In this document: positions 1 through 10,288 of the stretch, one piece after another
Layout: each line of letters starts with the position of its first letter
How positions within the stretch are numbered: the stretch's first letter is position 1
Assembly: GCF_958295425.1 (NCBI RefSeq)
Contig: NC_081153.1
Coordinates: 8,650,635 to 8,714,634, forward strand
Source: Solea solea
Taxonomy: Eukaryota; Chordata; Actinopteri; Pleuronectiformes; Soleidae
DNA: 64,000 nt
Direction of reading: 5' to 3'
Translations under genes and position numbers: made by a program
The notes under the pieces: model-generated
What the model was told of the DNA's origin: nothing
The model's input: only the letters and a program-made list of their open reading frames with translations
Databases searched by the model: none

Positions 1-362
1 GAGACTGAGGAGGTGAGAGGATGAGAAGTGGATAAGACTCAAGAGAAAATAAAGACTGGATAGTGCAGGAGTTTTCTAATTTCAGAAGATGGCAGTAATG
101 CAACATCATGGATGCATTAAATCCCTTTAGATGAAGAAGAAAAACAAACGTGCCAAAGTTCCAGCCAATCACTGACTGGCTGACGGCATATTATCAAATC
201 AGAAGACATGGAACGGGCCGTACTCAAGTTGCTGGACTGGATAACAACTGTGTGCTGTTGGCAGAAGCTTTTCCTGCCAACATGGCAGAGTAAACACCTG
301 GAGTCAAAACTGCACTTGAGAAAAGCCTCTTTAATCATTGCCGACATGTACTGCTGGCCCAC
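1..362 (-). other. ctps1: ctps1 intron, partial
   Basis: Intron following coding exon 7. The donor is at 362-361 (GTGGGC). No further exon with CTP synthase similarity and no repeat was recognised here. Confidence 0.8.
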
Positions 363-514
363 CTGTCGGACATCTCCTTCCATTTGGTCAGCATCTTCCT
401 TGGCCTGGACTCTATGGGCATGTTCAGCCTCCTGCTCAGATAAGTCACCACCCCCTGCTCCTCCAGCAGTAACGGCACTCTGTAGATGGATGACACGTCC
501 TGCACACAGATCAC
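363..514 (-). CDS. ctps1: CTP synthase 1, coding exon 7 (last exon in the window)
   Basis: Residues 241-290 plus two bases of codon 291: [20 protein letters not shown], then [20 protein letters not shown] and [10 protein letters not shown]. Acceptor TCGCAG|GTGATC, donor GACAG|GTGGGC. It ends the amidoligase domain and enters the linker. The following exon (expected to start near RYDRLLETCSIALVGKY in the family) and the whole glutamine amidotransferase domain are not within positions 1-362, so the gene is cut by the window edge, not truncated in the genome. Confidence 0.96.
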
Positions 515-615
515 CTGCGACACGACAGGACAGTGAGTGAGAGAGTCGGTGTGTGTGTATATATACTATACATATACTATATATATATGTAGTATTAGAG
601 TATAAATGTATATAC

Positions 616-696
616 CTGTTGTGGTTCTACGTGGCAGAACATTGAGATCTTTTCTTTGACGGAGTTCTCCAGAGCGGTGGAACAGCGACACATGAT
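616..696 (-). CDS. ctps1: CTP synthase 1, coding exon 6
   Basis: Residues 214-240, [20 protein letters not shown] followed by CHVEPQQ. It is 27 codons with phase-0 borders (CAACAG|ATCATG, CAACAG|GTATAT). [10 protein letters not shown] is conserved in animal CTP synthases. The intron to the next exon (515-615) carries a short GT/TA-rich simple repeat at about 551-598, immediately beside the donor, which could cause length variation close to the splice site. Confidence 0.97.
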
Positions 697-890
697 CTGT
701 TGGCAGAGAAGAAAAGAGTCATGTACGATGTTGTGGGATCTGCGGCGTGTTGATCTTAGAAAAGCAGCTTCAAATAATGCCACCTTGTGATGGGCAATTT
801 AGCCCTTAGTAGAAAACATGTCTCAGGGTAGCAAGAAGGTTACTTTGATATTCACGATGTACAAAACGTAGCTAACAGCCACCGACTCAC

Positions 891-974
891 CAGATCAGGT
901 GACAAGCCCAGTCCTCTCAGCTCTCTGACGCTGTTCTGGGTCGGTTTGGTCTTTTGCTCTCCTGTCGCGCTCGG
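891..974 (-). CDS. ctps1: CTP synthase 1, coding exon 5 (UTP-site KTKPTQ motif)
   Basis: Residues 186-213, [20 protein letters not shown] followed by GLGLSPDL. It is 28 codons with phase-0 borders (GTCCAG|CCGAGC, GATCTG|GTGAG). KTKPTQ at 193-198 is the conserved segment that lines the UTP/CTP binding site and takes part in product feedback inhibition in this family. The translation is almost identical to vertebrate CTPS1. Confidence 0.97.
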
Positions 975-1201
975 CTGGACACAACAACAGACCATTAATG
1001 TACACGTTAAACTGGCTGAAAACAACCTACAGACTATAGACACACAATATTAAAAGAGTTACTCAAAAACAAGTGTAACTCACATATGATTTTTAGGCAA
1101 CGTCAAACAGAGTAGTATGGACGTAGCGTCAGCCTGTGAGGTTGTGAGTGCATTTACCCTCAGATTAAAACCAGTGAGGTGTGAAATTGTCACTCTCTTA
1201 C

Positions 1202-1318
1202 CTGTGGTACCAGACTGACGTGAATGTTACAGAAGTTCTCCCTCTTCACTTTGAACTGGAACTGCCTGAAGGCCTCGATGAAAGGCATACTCTCTATGTC
1301 TCCCACTGTGCCTCCCAA
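1202..1318 (-). CDS. ctps1: CTP synthase 1, coding exon 4
   Basis: Residues 147-185: [19 protein letters not shown] followed by [20 protein letters not shown]. It is exactly 39 codons, with phase-0 borders: acceptor TTTGCAG|TTGGG and donor [20 protein letters not shown] is the most conserved block of the amidoligase domain and helps shape the UTP phosphorylation site. An unrelated open frame on the plus strand across this exon is only its shadow. Confidence 0.97.
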
Positions 1319-1436
1319 CTGCAAACACACACAGACACACACATCATCAGTGACACTGTTGGCAGCCTCAGTTTCGTCTTTTTATCATCTTTTCACGCAG
1401 GACAGAAAATCTGATATATCGGCTGGACATTATTAC

Positions 1437-1537
1437 CTCTATTACACAAACTTGTGGCTCCAAACCGTCGTCGTCCACTGGTACCGTGGCCTGTTTCACC
1501 ACCCACTCCTGGATGGCATCTGTGATGTGTGGCACCA
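1437..1537 (-). CDS. ctps1: CTP synthase 1, coding exon 3
   Basis: Residues 113-146, [16 protein letters not shown] followed by [18 protein letters not shown]. Acceptor TTCCAG|TGGTGCC, donor ATAGAG|GTAATA. The exon ends on Glu146, which by alignment to bacterial CTP synthases is the second Mg2+ ligand of the synthetase site. [11 protein letters not shown] is near invariant in the family. Length 101 bp (2 + 33 codons) keeps the frame with the exons on both sides. Confidence 0.97.
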
Positions 1538-1593
1538 CTGGAATAGCAAACACAAAAAAAACAAAACACCATATTATTCTGTTGTCCACTTCA

Positions 1594-1854
<261 letters not shown>

Positions 1855-2122
1855 TTAAATGTGGTTTCATGGGTCATCAACAGCGTGAAAAACAAAAACT
1901 GCTTTTAGCTTCACCTGAAAGTTGAACTATCTACCTGTTCACTCTGTGAGCCTTTTCTGAGATACAGCATTTAACACATTTTTAACATTTTTAAGAAACC
2001 TGTTTTCCTTGTGTCCCCACTTGCAGCTGACAATGTGTCAGCACACTTCAGACACCCTCGACTGTCACTTTAACATATATTATAAATGTATTTGATAATT
2101 ACCGTCCTTTCTGATGACATAC

Positions 2123-2291
2123 CATGCTCGTACGGTGAAAATGTCCCCGCGTCTATGTTGATATAAGGGTCGATCTTGATAGCGGTCACGTGTAAGCCAC
2201 ATGACTTGAGGATTGTGCCCACGCTGCTTGCGATGATTCCTTTACCGATGCCTGAGATGACGCCTCCAGTTACAAGGATGTACTTCATCAT
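2123..2291 (-). CDS. ctps1: CTP synthase 1, first coding exon (N-terminus, P-loop)
   Basis: CTP synthase makes CTP from UTP, ATP and glutamine in the cytosol, the rate-limiting step of CTP synthesis. This exon encodes residues 1-55 plus the first base of codon 56, starting [17 protein letters not shown], with the [10 protein letters not shown] nucleotide-binding loop at residues 8-17 and the [12 protein letters not shown] motif at 38-49. Two ATGs stand in tandem (2291 and 2288). The first has an A at -3 and may be used, but the conserved family start is the second, which is used for numbering here. The donor CATG|GTATGTC ends the exon at 2123. Upstream, an AG acceptor puts a short 5'UTR part at 2289-2304, so the gene has at least one non-coding exon further upstream. 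Details such as LDDGG and [12 protein letters not shown] in the next exon favour CTPS1 over CTPS2. Which fish paralogue (1a or 1b) it is cannot be told. Confidence 0.97.
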
Positions 2292-2304
2292 TGTACTCTG
2301 GTAT

Positions 2305-2988
2305 CTGGAAGATTAATGTCTTTAATCAAACAGAGGACACTAAGTAAGAGGAAAGTTAAGGGGAGAAAAACAACCAAACAGACAACATCATCACGCTCTG
2401 ATAACTTTGCCCTCAAGCTGTGTTTACGTTTAAATAAAAACAGCATAATACACAGATAGTCATAGAAATCAAGTTTAAAAACTGAAAAACCAATAGGTAA
2501 GAAGGAGAAAGATTATCCTAAATAATTGCTATTGACAATATTGTCGTAATATATAAAAGACCTCACTTTAAACTACTGTTTGTTATAAGACAATATGTTA
2601 AGTAAACATTTTAAAGTTAAAACAAGTTAGACAAGATAATTATAAGCCCTTTGTGGCACATTTAAGAATTGTATATTTTGTAATTGGGTGACATTTTACT
2701 ATTGTGCATTATTATTGTGTAATTATTCGTATACCGTCACCTCATCTTATGTTAAAGTTGGGGAAAAATTACAGTAAATTTCACATTTTTGCTGTAATTT
2801 CCCGAAAAACAATGGCTCCACTTACATGTCTCAGTCCTAAAATATGGACGTTAACACGTGTTGCCAAGGTAACACAGTCAAACAAACAACTTGTTTATTG
2901 CTGAAGACGGTGGCCTAGTAAACAACATTGAACGTTGTTAAATCGAATACGTATTCAAAGATGAAAGCCCAACACATTCAATTTCTGA
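2305..2988 (-). other. ctps1: ctps1 5' intron sequence
   Basis: AT-rich sequence between the AG acceptor at 2306-2305 and the CpG-dense region. It contains a consensus-quality minus-strand donor, GACAT|GTAAGT, with the exon side ending at 2826; this could close a 5'UTR exon that starts in the CpG region. No coding potential was seen. Confidence 0.5.
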
Positions 2989-2989
2989 C

Positions 2990-3880
2990 TACAACACAGA
3001 GCACGGCACATTCACGGTGTTCGATAAATACGACGTTGCGTCCCGCAGGCCAGATTTCGCTCATGAATCTGCCAGAAAGACAAAGCCATGTTTTATATAA
3101 GAGTGTTAATCAAACATAAATAAAGAGCGGGGAATAAAAGCGTAATTCGCCATCCACCGCTAATCTTTTGGGGAGACGAAGAAGAACGCACCGCCCACCG
3201 GTGTTACCACCGTCAGCAAAGTGAACGACACCGAGAGGTAAAAACCGCGAGCGCATGTAGCATTCAGCTAACTACTAGCCGTGTCATCGTTTTCGGCCAC
3301 TACTAGCCATTGTTGCCCTTTGAGTCTTTAAATATAGCCGGATAAACGTAACATACACACTATGAACGACCATGTGGCGCTTTGACGCCCCACTTTGACT
3401 CAAGCTTGTGTTGACCAGCATGTGTCTACTTTGTTTTCAAAATAAAACACAAGCGTAGCTAGCGACTAGGTTTATTGTGAAAAATCACTGCACTGTATTT
3501 TAGAAGCCGATGTGTTAACTGCAAAACATAGTCGGAATTATAACAAACAATTATTACATTGTAGTAGCGCGTGGTGTGTTCAGGTTCGATTCATAACCGG
3601 AAGTTTAATTTACTCGCAGCATTTTAGATCGTAACTTCAGTGTTCGCTAACTAGCTAAAGTATCACATTTCAAACTCACCAACAAAAATAGTATTCGAAC
3701 AGAGCTGTCGCTTCAGAACAAACCACGCACGACGGAAACGACCCGCAAGGTTGTTCTTGTTTTTTTTAAACAGCTACGCTGGTCTACTGTGTTTCCCCTT
3801 AAAACACATGGATCCACGCGTTAGCTCCACACGTGTAAGAACCACGATATCGTCCATCCACTCAACACTGTGCTGCCTTC
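2990..3880 (-). promoter_or_regulatory. ctps1: CpG-dense putative ctps1 promoter and 5'UTR exon region
   Basis: CpG dinucleotides are clustered here; twelve fall in 3181-3300, while most of the window is CpG-poor. The position, upstream of the coding start and past a 5'UTR acceptor, fits the ctps1 promoter. A minus-strand donor TTGG|GTGAGT at 3679-3674 could end a non-coding first exon running leftward from about 3760-3850. A second candidate donor lies at 2825-2820. On the plus strand ACCGAGAG|GTAAAA at 3239 could be the first donor of a divergent transcript. No TATA box was recognised. The transcription start cannot be fixed from sequence alone. Confidence 0.5.
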
Positions 3881-4261
3881 ATTGACGCCTCGGACACTTG
3901 GCTTTTGTTATCGCTAATCACGTTTGGTCTATGCTTGTGAGAAGAACAATGATACACTATCTCATTCAGAGTTTTAGTTATCTCTATCACTCTACCACTC
4001 TATCATATTTGTGGTTTAATGTTATAATTTTAAATTGATACTTTAAGGTGAAACCAATTCACCGACTTGTTAAAAATCACATTACATCAACATATGTATA
4101 AACTGTATATACAGTATATGTAGTATATATGATGCACAATTACAGCATTAAATGTCACACTTTAACACTCACAACCATACTATAGAAGCCACTTCAAATA
4201 CATTTATCAGTAATTTATAATTATGACTTACTAATATATTGAAATATATCATATTACTTTT
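3881..4261. other. AT-rich non-coding sequence
   Basis: No gene recognised. Low-complexity TATA-rich patch at about 4090-4130. Confidence 0.5.
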
Positions 4262-4450
4262 AACATCTCATAATTATAATTATGAGACACTAAGTCGTAA
4301 CTATGAGACACTAAGTCGTAATTTTGAGACACATACGTAATTATGAGATACTAGGTTGCAATTGCTATGTCATAATTATGAGATACTATAAGACATCATT
4401 TCAAAATAGTATCTTATTACTATGACATAGCATCTCATAATTATGGGATA
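4262..4450. repeat. ATTATGAGA foldback minisatellite
   Basis: About five degenerate copies of CATAATTATGAGACACTAAG on the plus strand, followed by the same motif in inverse orientation (AGTATCTTATTACTATGACA and CATCTCATAATTATG). The whole block can fold on itself. Periods vary around 20 bp. Confidence 0.75.
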
Positions 4451-5214
4451 TTCTCTTAAAATTAGGACTTTTTCATGTGACAATTTAGTTATAACGCTGT
4501 AGAAATTTTGATGAAACACAATAGATTATTAACGGGGATTATTATTACAAATAAGAGTATAAATAATAATCATCTATCTTATATTATTTTTTTATCCTTC
4601 ACATGCGCCGTTGTTTTCCTTGGTAGTAGTAGTTTATTATAAAGAGCTCCTGAAGGCAACACAGTTTACACACAAACACACACACACACACACACACATA
4701 TGAAACAGCAGGGGACGCTCGTGTTTTACGTTTGAAAGCTCACGGAGACAGAAAAAAAGGCACATCTTTTCCTTATGAAGACAAACCTTTAGGCAGCTGA
4801 TAAAGGACAAACCCATGTTAGTTTAGTTTTGCAGTTTGTTCAAGGTTTTGTTTTTTTCAGCAGCAGGTTATTTTTATTTAACCCCGAGTTTGTTGTTCAT
4901 CTCTGACTGTCAATTCGCAGAGAATTAAAATGCACAATTTATCTGTGAGGAAAATAATACACAATAAAAACAAACCCAGAATACACTAAAAGGATAATTC
5001 TTGTTTTTGTGAATTAATTAAATTAGTTCACATTCAGTGCTGATTCTGCTGTTGTGACGGCATTATTAATCCTTTATTCAGAATTACCACAGTGACAGGA
5101 ATATACTAACAGAAGCAACAATATATGTTCCTGAGAACCAAAGAAAATGTTTCTATGGGCTTTGGTGCAGGGAAATGAGCATTTAATAAACTTCAGTCTC
5201 CAGCCAGAAAAAGA
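4451..5214. other. Non-coding sequence with CA microsatellite
   Basis: A (CA)n run lies at about 4667-4699. The rest is AT-rich with no recognised gene or element. Confidence 0.6.
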
Positions 5215-5960
5215 TAAAAACAAAGTGGTATTGCTAACAGTAGTGAACAGGGGCTGGTCTGAGATGTTTGAGTTTCCGACTTCTGTCAATGGAATGTTGT
5301 AGTCGTAAATTAGCACGTTAAGGGGGCAGTATTTCAACCAAAACACCCCCTCAAACTCGCAAAGTCAAGCCCCGGCATAAGTTTCCATAATGGCTGCCAC
5401 TCGCGTCAGTTGTTAGAACACTCGGCTACTTTTGCTGTTAATTGCACTTCTGTCGTATTTGTTTCCCAATAAATCAGTGGTACACATTGTACTGTTCAGT
5501 TTTTATCTGTAGGCGTGTTGCTACACAAAATGTGTTATCAAAATACCATGTAGCGTGGTGTTATCTTCTGGTATTGCTGACAGTGGCTAGTCCAAGAGGC
5601 TTTTGAGTTTCCTAATTCTGTAATTGGAATGTTGTCGTCGGAATTTCCGTGTTATGGGGTGTGTTCCTTTAATTAAAGGAATTTCAATTTGGAAAGTCAT
5701 ACCAGCCTCATAAACCCAGACGTAGGATTCCAATATGGCTGCCACTCGAGTCAATGGTAAAAACACATTCTGCTACTTACTGTTAATTACACTTATGTCA
5801 TATTTGTTTCACATTAAATCAATAGTACACATAGTACTGTTTGCTTTAACCGCAGACATGTTGCTACACCTTTTGTATTGGTTTGGCTTGAAATGGCTAG
5901 TCTGAGATACATTTGAGTTTCCGACTTCTGTCAATGGAATGAAATGCCACTATTGTTGCG
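5215..5960. repeat. Family B element, about two and a half tandem or nested copies
   Basis: The block GAGTTTCCGACTTCTGTCAATGGAATG recurs (split here as GAGTTTCC / GACTTCTG / TCAATGGAATG) at about 5270, about 5610 (diverged) and about 5910. Between them are repeated TGGCTGCCACTCG, GTTGCTACAC and TGGCTAGTC motifs in the same order. The period is about 320-350 bp. Related full elements with terminal inverted repeats lie at 20682-20985 and 45513-45730. Confidence 0.7.
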
Positions 5961-7020
5961 TCCAGCACCTTCACACAAGTTCCTCTTTCTGTCTCTGGCA
6001 CAACACATTCTGCCGCTCTGCTCCATATATAATAAATGGCCACAGTCCAAAGTGGTTAGTTACAGTGTACTGTGGAAAGGTCAATGGTTCCTGTGATGTG
6101 GACTGCGGTGTATAATCCTCCTTGTGCTCAGTGAGATATGGAGTGGAGGCAGGGAGGCGCTGTGGCTCGGTCAGCGTAAACGGCACAGTTTTCCACACGG
6201 CCTGCTGTTATGTGGACCATCTTCAACTGGTTTCACCGAGTTCACTGTGTGGGTGAGCACAAGCAAGCGCTGCAAATGAAAATTAAAAAAGAAAAAAAGA
6301 AAAATGAGGGAATTAGAGGCCGATGGCTGACTCACAGACAGATAACTGCAGAGCTGATTGGTGCGTCTATGTAACACCCAAATCTCTTCATGTGAGCCTG
6401 CAGCAGCCGACTTGGTTTCTGGAACACATGGGCGGGGGGGGAGGAGGGGTTTAATGAGAGTTTTAATTCATTTTTGACCGGAGCTGTGATTGAATTAAAC
6501 TCCCACAGAAGAGCTGGATCCTGTCCTTACCACAAGCCATTTCCTCCTATTAGAGTTGTAACAGAAGCAGCAGACAGGGAGGCAGGTGACCCTCAGCCTT
6601 ATCCACGGTTAGCATACATCTGTACGTTAGGATATATAAGGATAATAATGCACAGACTATTTGGGTCTGGAAAGTAATGCACATAGTCCAGGACTCTTCT
6701 GATGGACTTTAAAGATCCTGGTTTGTGGTGATTTGACTAATTTCACTCATTGAGTTACTAATGTCTCATATTTTTGAGCATTGACATAAAGGCTATGGCA
6801 TATACATCATATCTGCATCTTAATCTGTAGGATCACTTGAGCTTCACAATGTGAAGTAAAAGTCCAGATTTTTCAAATTGTGGTTCTATAATAGTCTGAC
6901 ACATAGTCCAGCCTGGGACACAGTCTGTGATATCTTAAAAACATGTTTACTGCTTAATCTGGCCTTTTAAAAGGTTTTTTTTTTAACTGGGAAATTGGGA
7001 CGTTTGTAAACCCTCAGTCC
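5961..7020. other. Non-coding sequence
   Basis: No gene recognised. An A-rich patch is at 6273-6303 and a G-rich patch at about 6431-6450. The sequence just before 7021 (from about 6985) may belong to the following family A element. Confidence 0.5.
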
Positions 7021-7267
7021 CTGCACCAAAGTCTATAGAGAAAATCAGTATTTTTACATCACGGCACACAGGAGTGTTGTTAATCCACTGTCGCCTCCAT
7101 CAGTAAGTTCAAATGTGTTCTTTTGTTCCGTCGGCATCGTTAAATCCGTAATTCTAAATGATCTAAGCGACACAAACTTTCCAAATGAGGCAGCAGTGGA
7201 CCAGTCACTCCTGTGTATCTGTGAGCTAAAAACACCAATTTTCTCTATGGACTTTGGTGTGGGAGAG
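7021..7267. repeat. Family A foldback element, copy 1
   Basis: The left arm CTGCACCAAAGTCTATAGAG (continuing AAAAT) is matched in inverse orientation by TTTTCTCTATGGACTTTGGT (continuing GTGGGAG) at the right end. Near-identical arms and middle motifs (CAGGAG, GGCAGCAGTGGACC) recur at five other places in the window. The size and arms suggest a non-autonomous MITE; the superfamily is unknown. Confidence 0.8.
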
Positions 7268-8626
7268 TGCAGTTTCCATTAAAGTGTGGGGCATATCCTT
7301 AAGATATTTATATTCGAGCTTTTTGTGGCTAAAATCACCTGCAGTCATGTCATACCTCAACAAAAAAAACTAAAACTAACCCTTAATGGCTTGACTGGGT
7401 GTTTTTGCAACTGACTTGAGTCTTGTGTTGATTGGTCTCATGTGTGTATTGATTTTAGACTTAACCCTGATTGGTGTTATTTAAATTAAGGTTGCTTTTG
7501 TACTTGAATTGTAAGTGAGGCAGCCATAGACTAATATTTTATTAGGTGATCCTTGTGTTAAGAGGCTAAAAAGCAGTGTTTTACTCATGCTTCATGTTGT
7601 CAGTGAGTGTATGTGTCTCAGGCTGGTTCTTGGCACATGCAGACAGCACAGTCAGCTCTGACTATGTGTCACTTTCTCACACTTCAAAAAAAACCCTGAC
7701 TGTCACTTTAAATCAAAACGCCTCCTGCTGCCGTCGAGTGAGACATAAAAAAAGAGAAGTAAAAGCCAAACCTTCCGCTTGTCCTCGTTTTTCACACTGC
7801 AAGGACATTTCTTCCCTCGATGTCCCCCCTTTTTCCTACAAATCTTATCATCAGACGAGAGTGTGTTTGGTTTTTCTTCTGTGTGACAGATGTTTTTTCC
7901 CCCTCATTTGATCTGTCCTGACCGTGGCCATCTGAGCTGGTCATAGCCTCATAATGCAGCTGCTGAGGGACAGTCTCCAAATACACTAATTAAGCCTGGA
8001 AGAAAATGTGGAGCTGTTATAAATAGTGTTGAAAGTACCTCCTCTTCCCCCAAATATGAGAAAAAACAAATGACCTTGGCTTATTTTTACAGCTGCAGAA
8101 AATTAACTAGATGCTCTTTTTTTTTTTTTTTTTTATCTGTTTCACAAGTGGCTGGTACATGTGAGGCAGGTGCTCCATGTTAACAGCTGGTCCGCTGACC
8201 TTCTCTGATATTGTGTCTTGCATATGACTGGAATGCAGTGAACCACAGATGTTTAATCTTGATCCCAACCTGTGGACTGGTAAACATCTGGGCGTTCGGC
8301 CTCAGGCTGTGTTACCGCGCTTGATTTTTAGCTTCAGCAAACGGCGACAAAAGTGGACTAAATCAGCCCCTCGTCAACCCCCTGAGTTAGTCTAGTTTCT
8401 AACGTTCACAGCAGTGGTGGTTGTTGTAGCTTTAGAGGGTGAGGGGCTCGAGGAGGTCACATGATCACAGGAATGTAAGGCTTTGTTGTGGGTGAACAGT
8501 GGGAAGCTTGTGGCCAACAGCAAGGAAAAGAGGAGGGGAGCTTAGGCTACGACCACACGAGTGCTGTTTCATTTAAACAGAAACTGTGTTCAGGTGAGAA
8601 ACAGAATTTTCCCCTCTGTGATCCAC
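7268..8626. other. Non-coding sequence with poly(T) tract
   Basis: The first 130 bp (about to 7400) resembles the downstream flank of other family A copies (TTAAGATAT and an A-run), so the full element may be longer than its arms. A T-run of about 18 is at 8118-8136. No gene recognised. Confidence 0.5.
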
Positions 8627-9016
8627 GGGTTCCCACAGGTCCATCTTTGAAAATCACCCTAAACGGACACGGGTCATTGAAAGTGATTGAATTTTGTGCA
8701 AGAAAGAAGTTAAGTTGATATTAAGGTAAATGTCTCCCTTGTTTGTTACGACGCCACCTACTGTTTCCACCGTGGACGTGAGTGATGTCTGGGAAATGAA
8801 AATTCCAAGATCTCTGCTTCACCAAAGAAAATGACAAAGACTGACTTGGACCAAGATCCCAAGGGCAATCACTTGAATCCAAAAGTGGACGCCATGGTTG
8901 CCCTCCCATCTTATTAAGCTGTGTCAGCACATTCAGTCCTTGAATTTGAGGGAACTGGTCATGGAAAGTCCCTTGAAAAATCCTTTAATCTGATATCAAC
9001 CAAGGTGTGGGAACCC
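8627..9016. mobile_element. hAT-like MITE candidate
   Basis: A perfect 11-bp inverted repeat GGGTTCCCACA / TGTGGGAACCC bounds 390 bp. The interior has no transposase frame. The ends resemble those of hAT-type non-autonomous fish elements, as remembered, but no clear 8-bp target duplication was found. Confidence 0.4.
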
Positions 9017-9059
9017 CCGATCTTCTAATGTTTCATTCTTATAATTGACTCACTCCAGG

Positions 9060-9175
9060 AAATGTGACCTTTAAAGCTGCTGTATATATGCCAGGCCTGT
9101 AGGTGGAGCTGTAATGCACAAGAAGAATTGCACTACGACGACAATGAACGGCTTTTTGGTCAGTTGCCGCTAAAC
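9060..9175 (-). repeat. Family C fragment
   Basis: TATATGCCAGGCCTGTAGGT continuing GGAGCTGTAATGCAC matches, in inverse orientation, the CAGGCCTGGCAT core of the copies at 19625-19920 and 62735-63010. Only this piece of the element remains. Confidence 0.55.
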
Positions 9176-9412
9176 AGAAACTTGGATTATTTTTTTTTTT
9201 TTAAACTTTATTTATCATTTTTCCATATCAAAAATATTCACTCCAAACCGATCTACAATGACGATTATGCTCGTAACACCAACAATTCAGGCTTCTGGTA
9301 CAAGAATAAAAAAAATTAAAATTGTCCAACATTAGAATCTGGGCATCAAGAAGACCAGGGCCACTACCTAAGCAAAAAAAGTAAAATAAATGAATAAAAA
9401 AAGAAACTTGGA
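9176..9412 (-). mobile_element. Poly(A) retro-insertion with target-site duplication
   Basis: An 11-bp direct repeat, AGAAACTTGGA, lies at 9176-9186 and 9402-9412. Between them is about 215 bp that starts on the plus strand with a T-rich run (about 9187-9202), so the inserted RNA-derived copy reads on the minus strand and ends GATAAATAAAGTTT before the A-tail. AATAAA just upstream of the tail is a normal polyadenylation signal. No coding frame survives. It is either a 5'-truncated LINE copy or the 3' end of a processed pseudogene. Confidence 0.75.
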
Positions 9413-9531
9413 CTTTTTAAGGTAACGGCAGTGATTCAAAATCTGACACAGATCAAGAACTTTAACATTTCTCTTCAATGACTCTGACGCTGTTAAATTA
9501 AACTCAAAAATCCTGCATAGTTCTGCTTTAA
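9413..9531. repeat. Partial TTAA-type element (family D right end)
   Basis: GACTCTGACGCTGTTAAATT and GTTCTGCTTTAA match the right 50 bp of the complete element at 11151-11735 and end with TTAA at 9528-9531. The left end was not found. Confidence 0.55.
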
Positions 9532-10053
9532 GTCACCACAGGAAGAAAATCCTAATTGTCAGTTTTCCCGTTATTCCTAATCACCCGTCCATGAGGACAC
9601 TTAACTCTATTCCAGCTCTGTATTAAAATGACATGCACATCTCCTCCTGATCACCACTACAGTGTTCACCACTGCAGCTACTGCAGCGGGTGCCCTTGTG
9701 AGACTAGTCTTTGAGAAGCACAGTGAACTGGTTGTATAATTGTGCGTTACGTAACCGAGAGAATTAGGCAGGAGATATGTTTAGAATGAGGGCACAGATT
9801 GGCGGCAGAGAAGAGGACGCGTGTTTAAGCTTTTTTGCCTTCGCAAAATGAGGGATGTTCTGACATAAACGCAGAGACCTGAACCTGGTTCTAGTGAAGC
9901 AGAACCCCATTTCTGAAGTTTAGGGCTAAAGTTTGAATTGTGGTTAGGTTGTGGTGAGGGGTTAGGCTTTGTTAAGCTGTCCAAATGGAAGTCACATGTG
10001 TGCCTGTGTTTCAATGATTAAAAAGGACATACTTGTTTGTAATCCACTCACTA
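9532..10053. other. Non-coding sequence
   Basis: No gene or known element recognised. Confidence 0.5.
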
Positions 10054-10288
10054 CCTGCACCAAACTCCATAGAGAAAATAAGTGATTTTATCTCCCGGGA
10101 ACACAGGAGCTGCTGTTCTACTGCTGCCTTGCAGAGTAAGTTTGTGTCCCTGAGGTCAATCTGAATAAAGGGTTTATATCACTGAAGTCATGATAACAAC
10201 ACACTTAAGCCTACTGACAGAAGCAACAACTCCTGTGAGCTGGGATGTAAAATCTCCGATTTTCTCTCTAGACTTTGGAGGGAGAGAG
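10054..10288. repeat. Family A foldback element, copy 2
   Basis: The left arm CTGCACCAAACTCCATAGAG is mirrored by TTTTCTCTCTAGACTTTGGA at the right. The middle includes GAACACAGGAGCTGCTG and ACAGAAGCAACAACTCC, shared with the copies at 17357 and 49861. Confidence 0.75.

Noticed and set aside
3583..3600. tRNA B-box-like GGTTCGATTC
   Set aside because: No A box and no cloverleaf arms at the right distance; it lies in the ctps1 promoter region.
7576..7911. 111-codon plus-strand open frame
   Set aside because: No recognisable domain or splice sites; cysteine/serine-rich composition consistent with chance.
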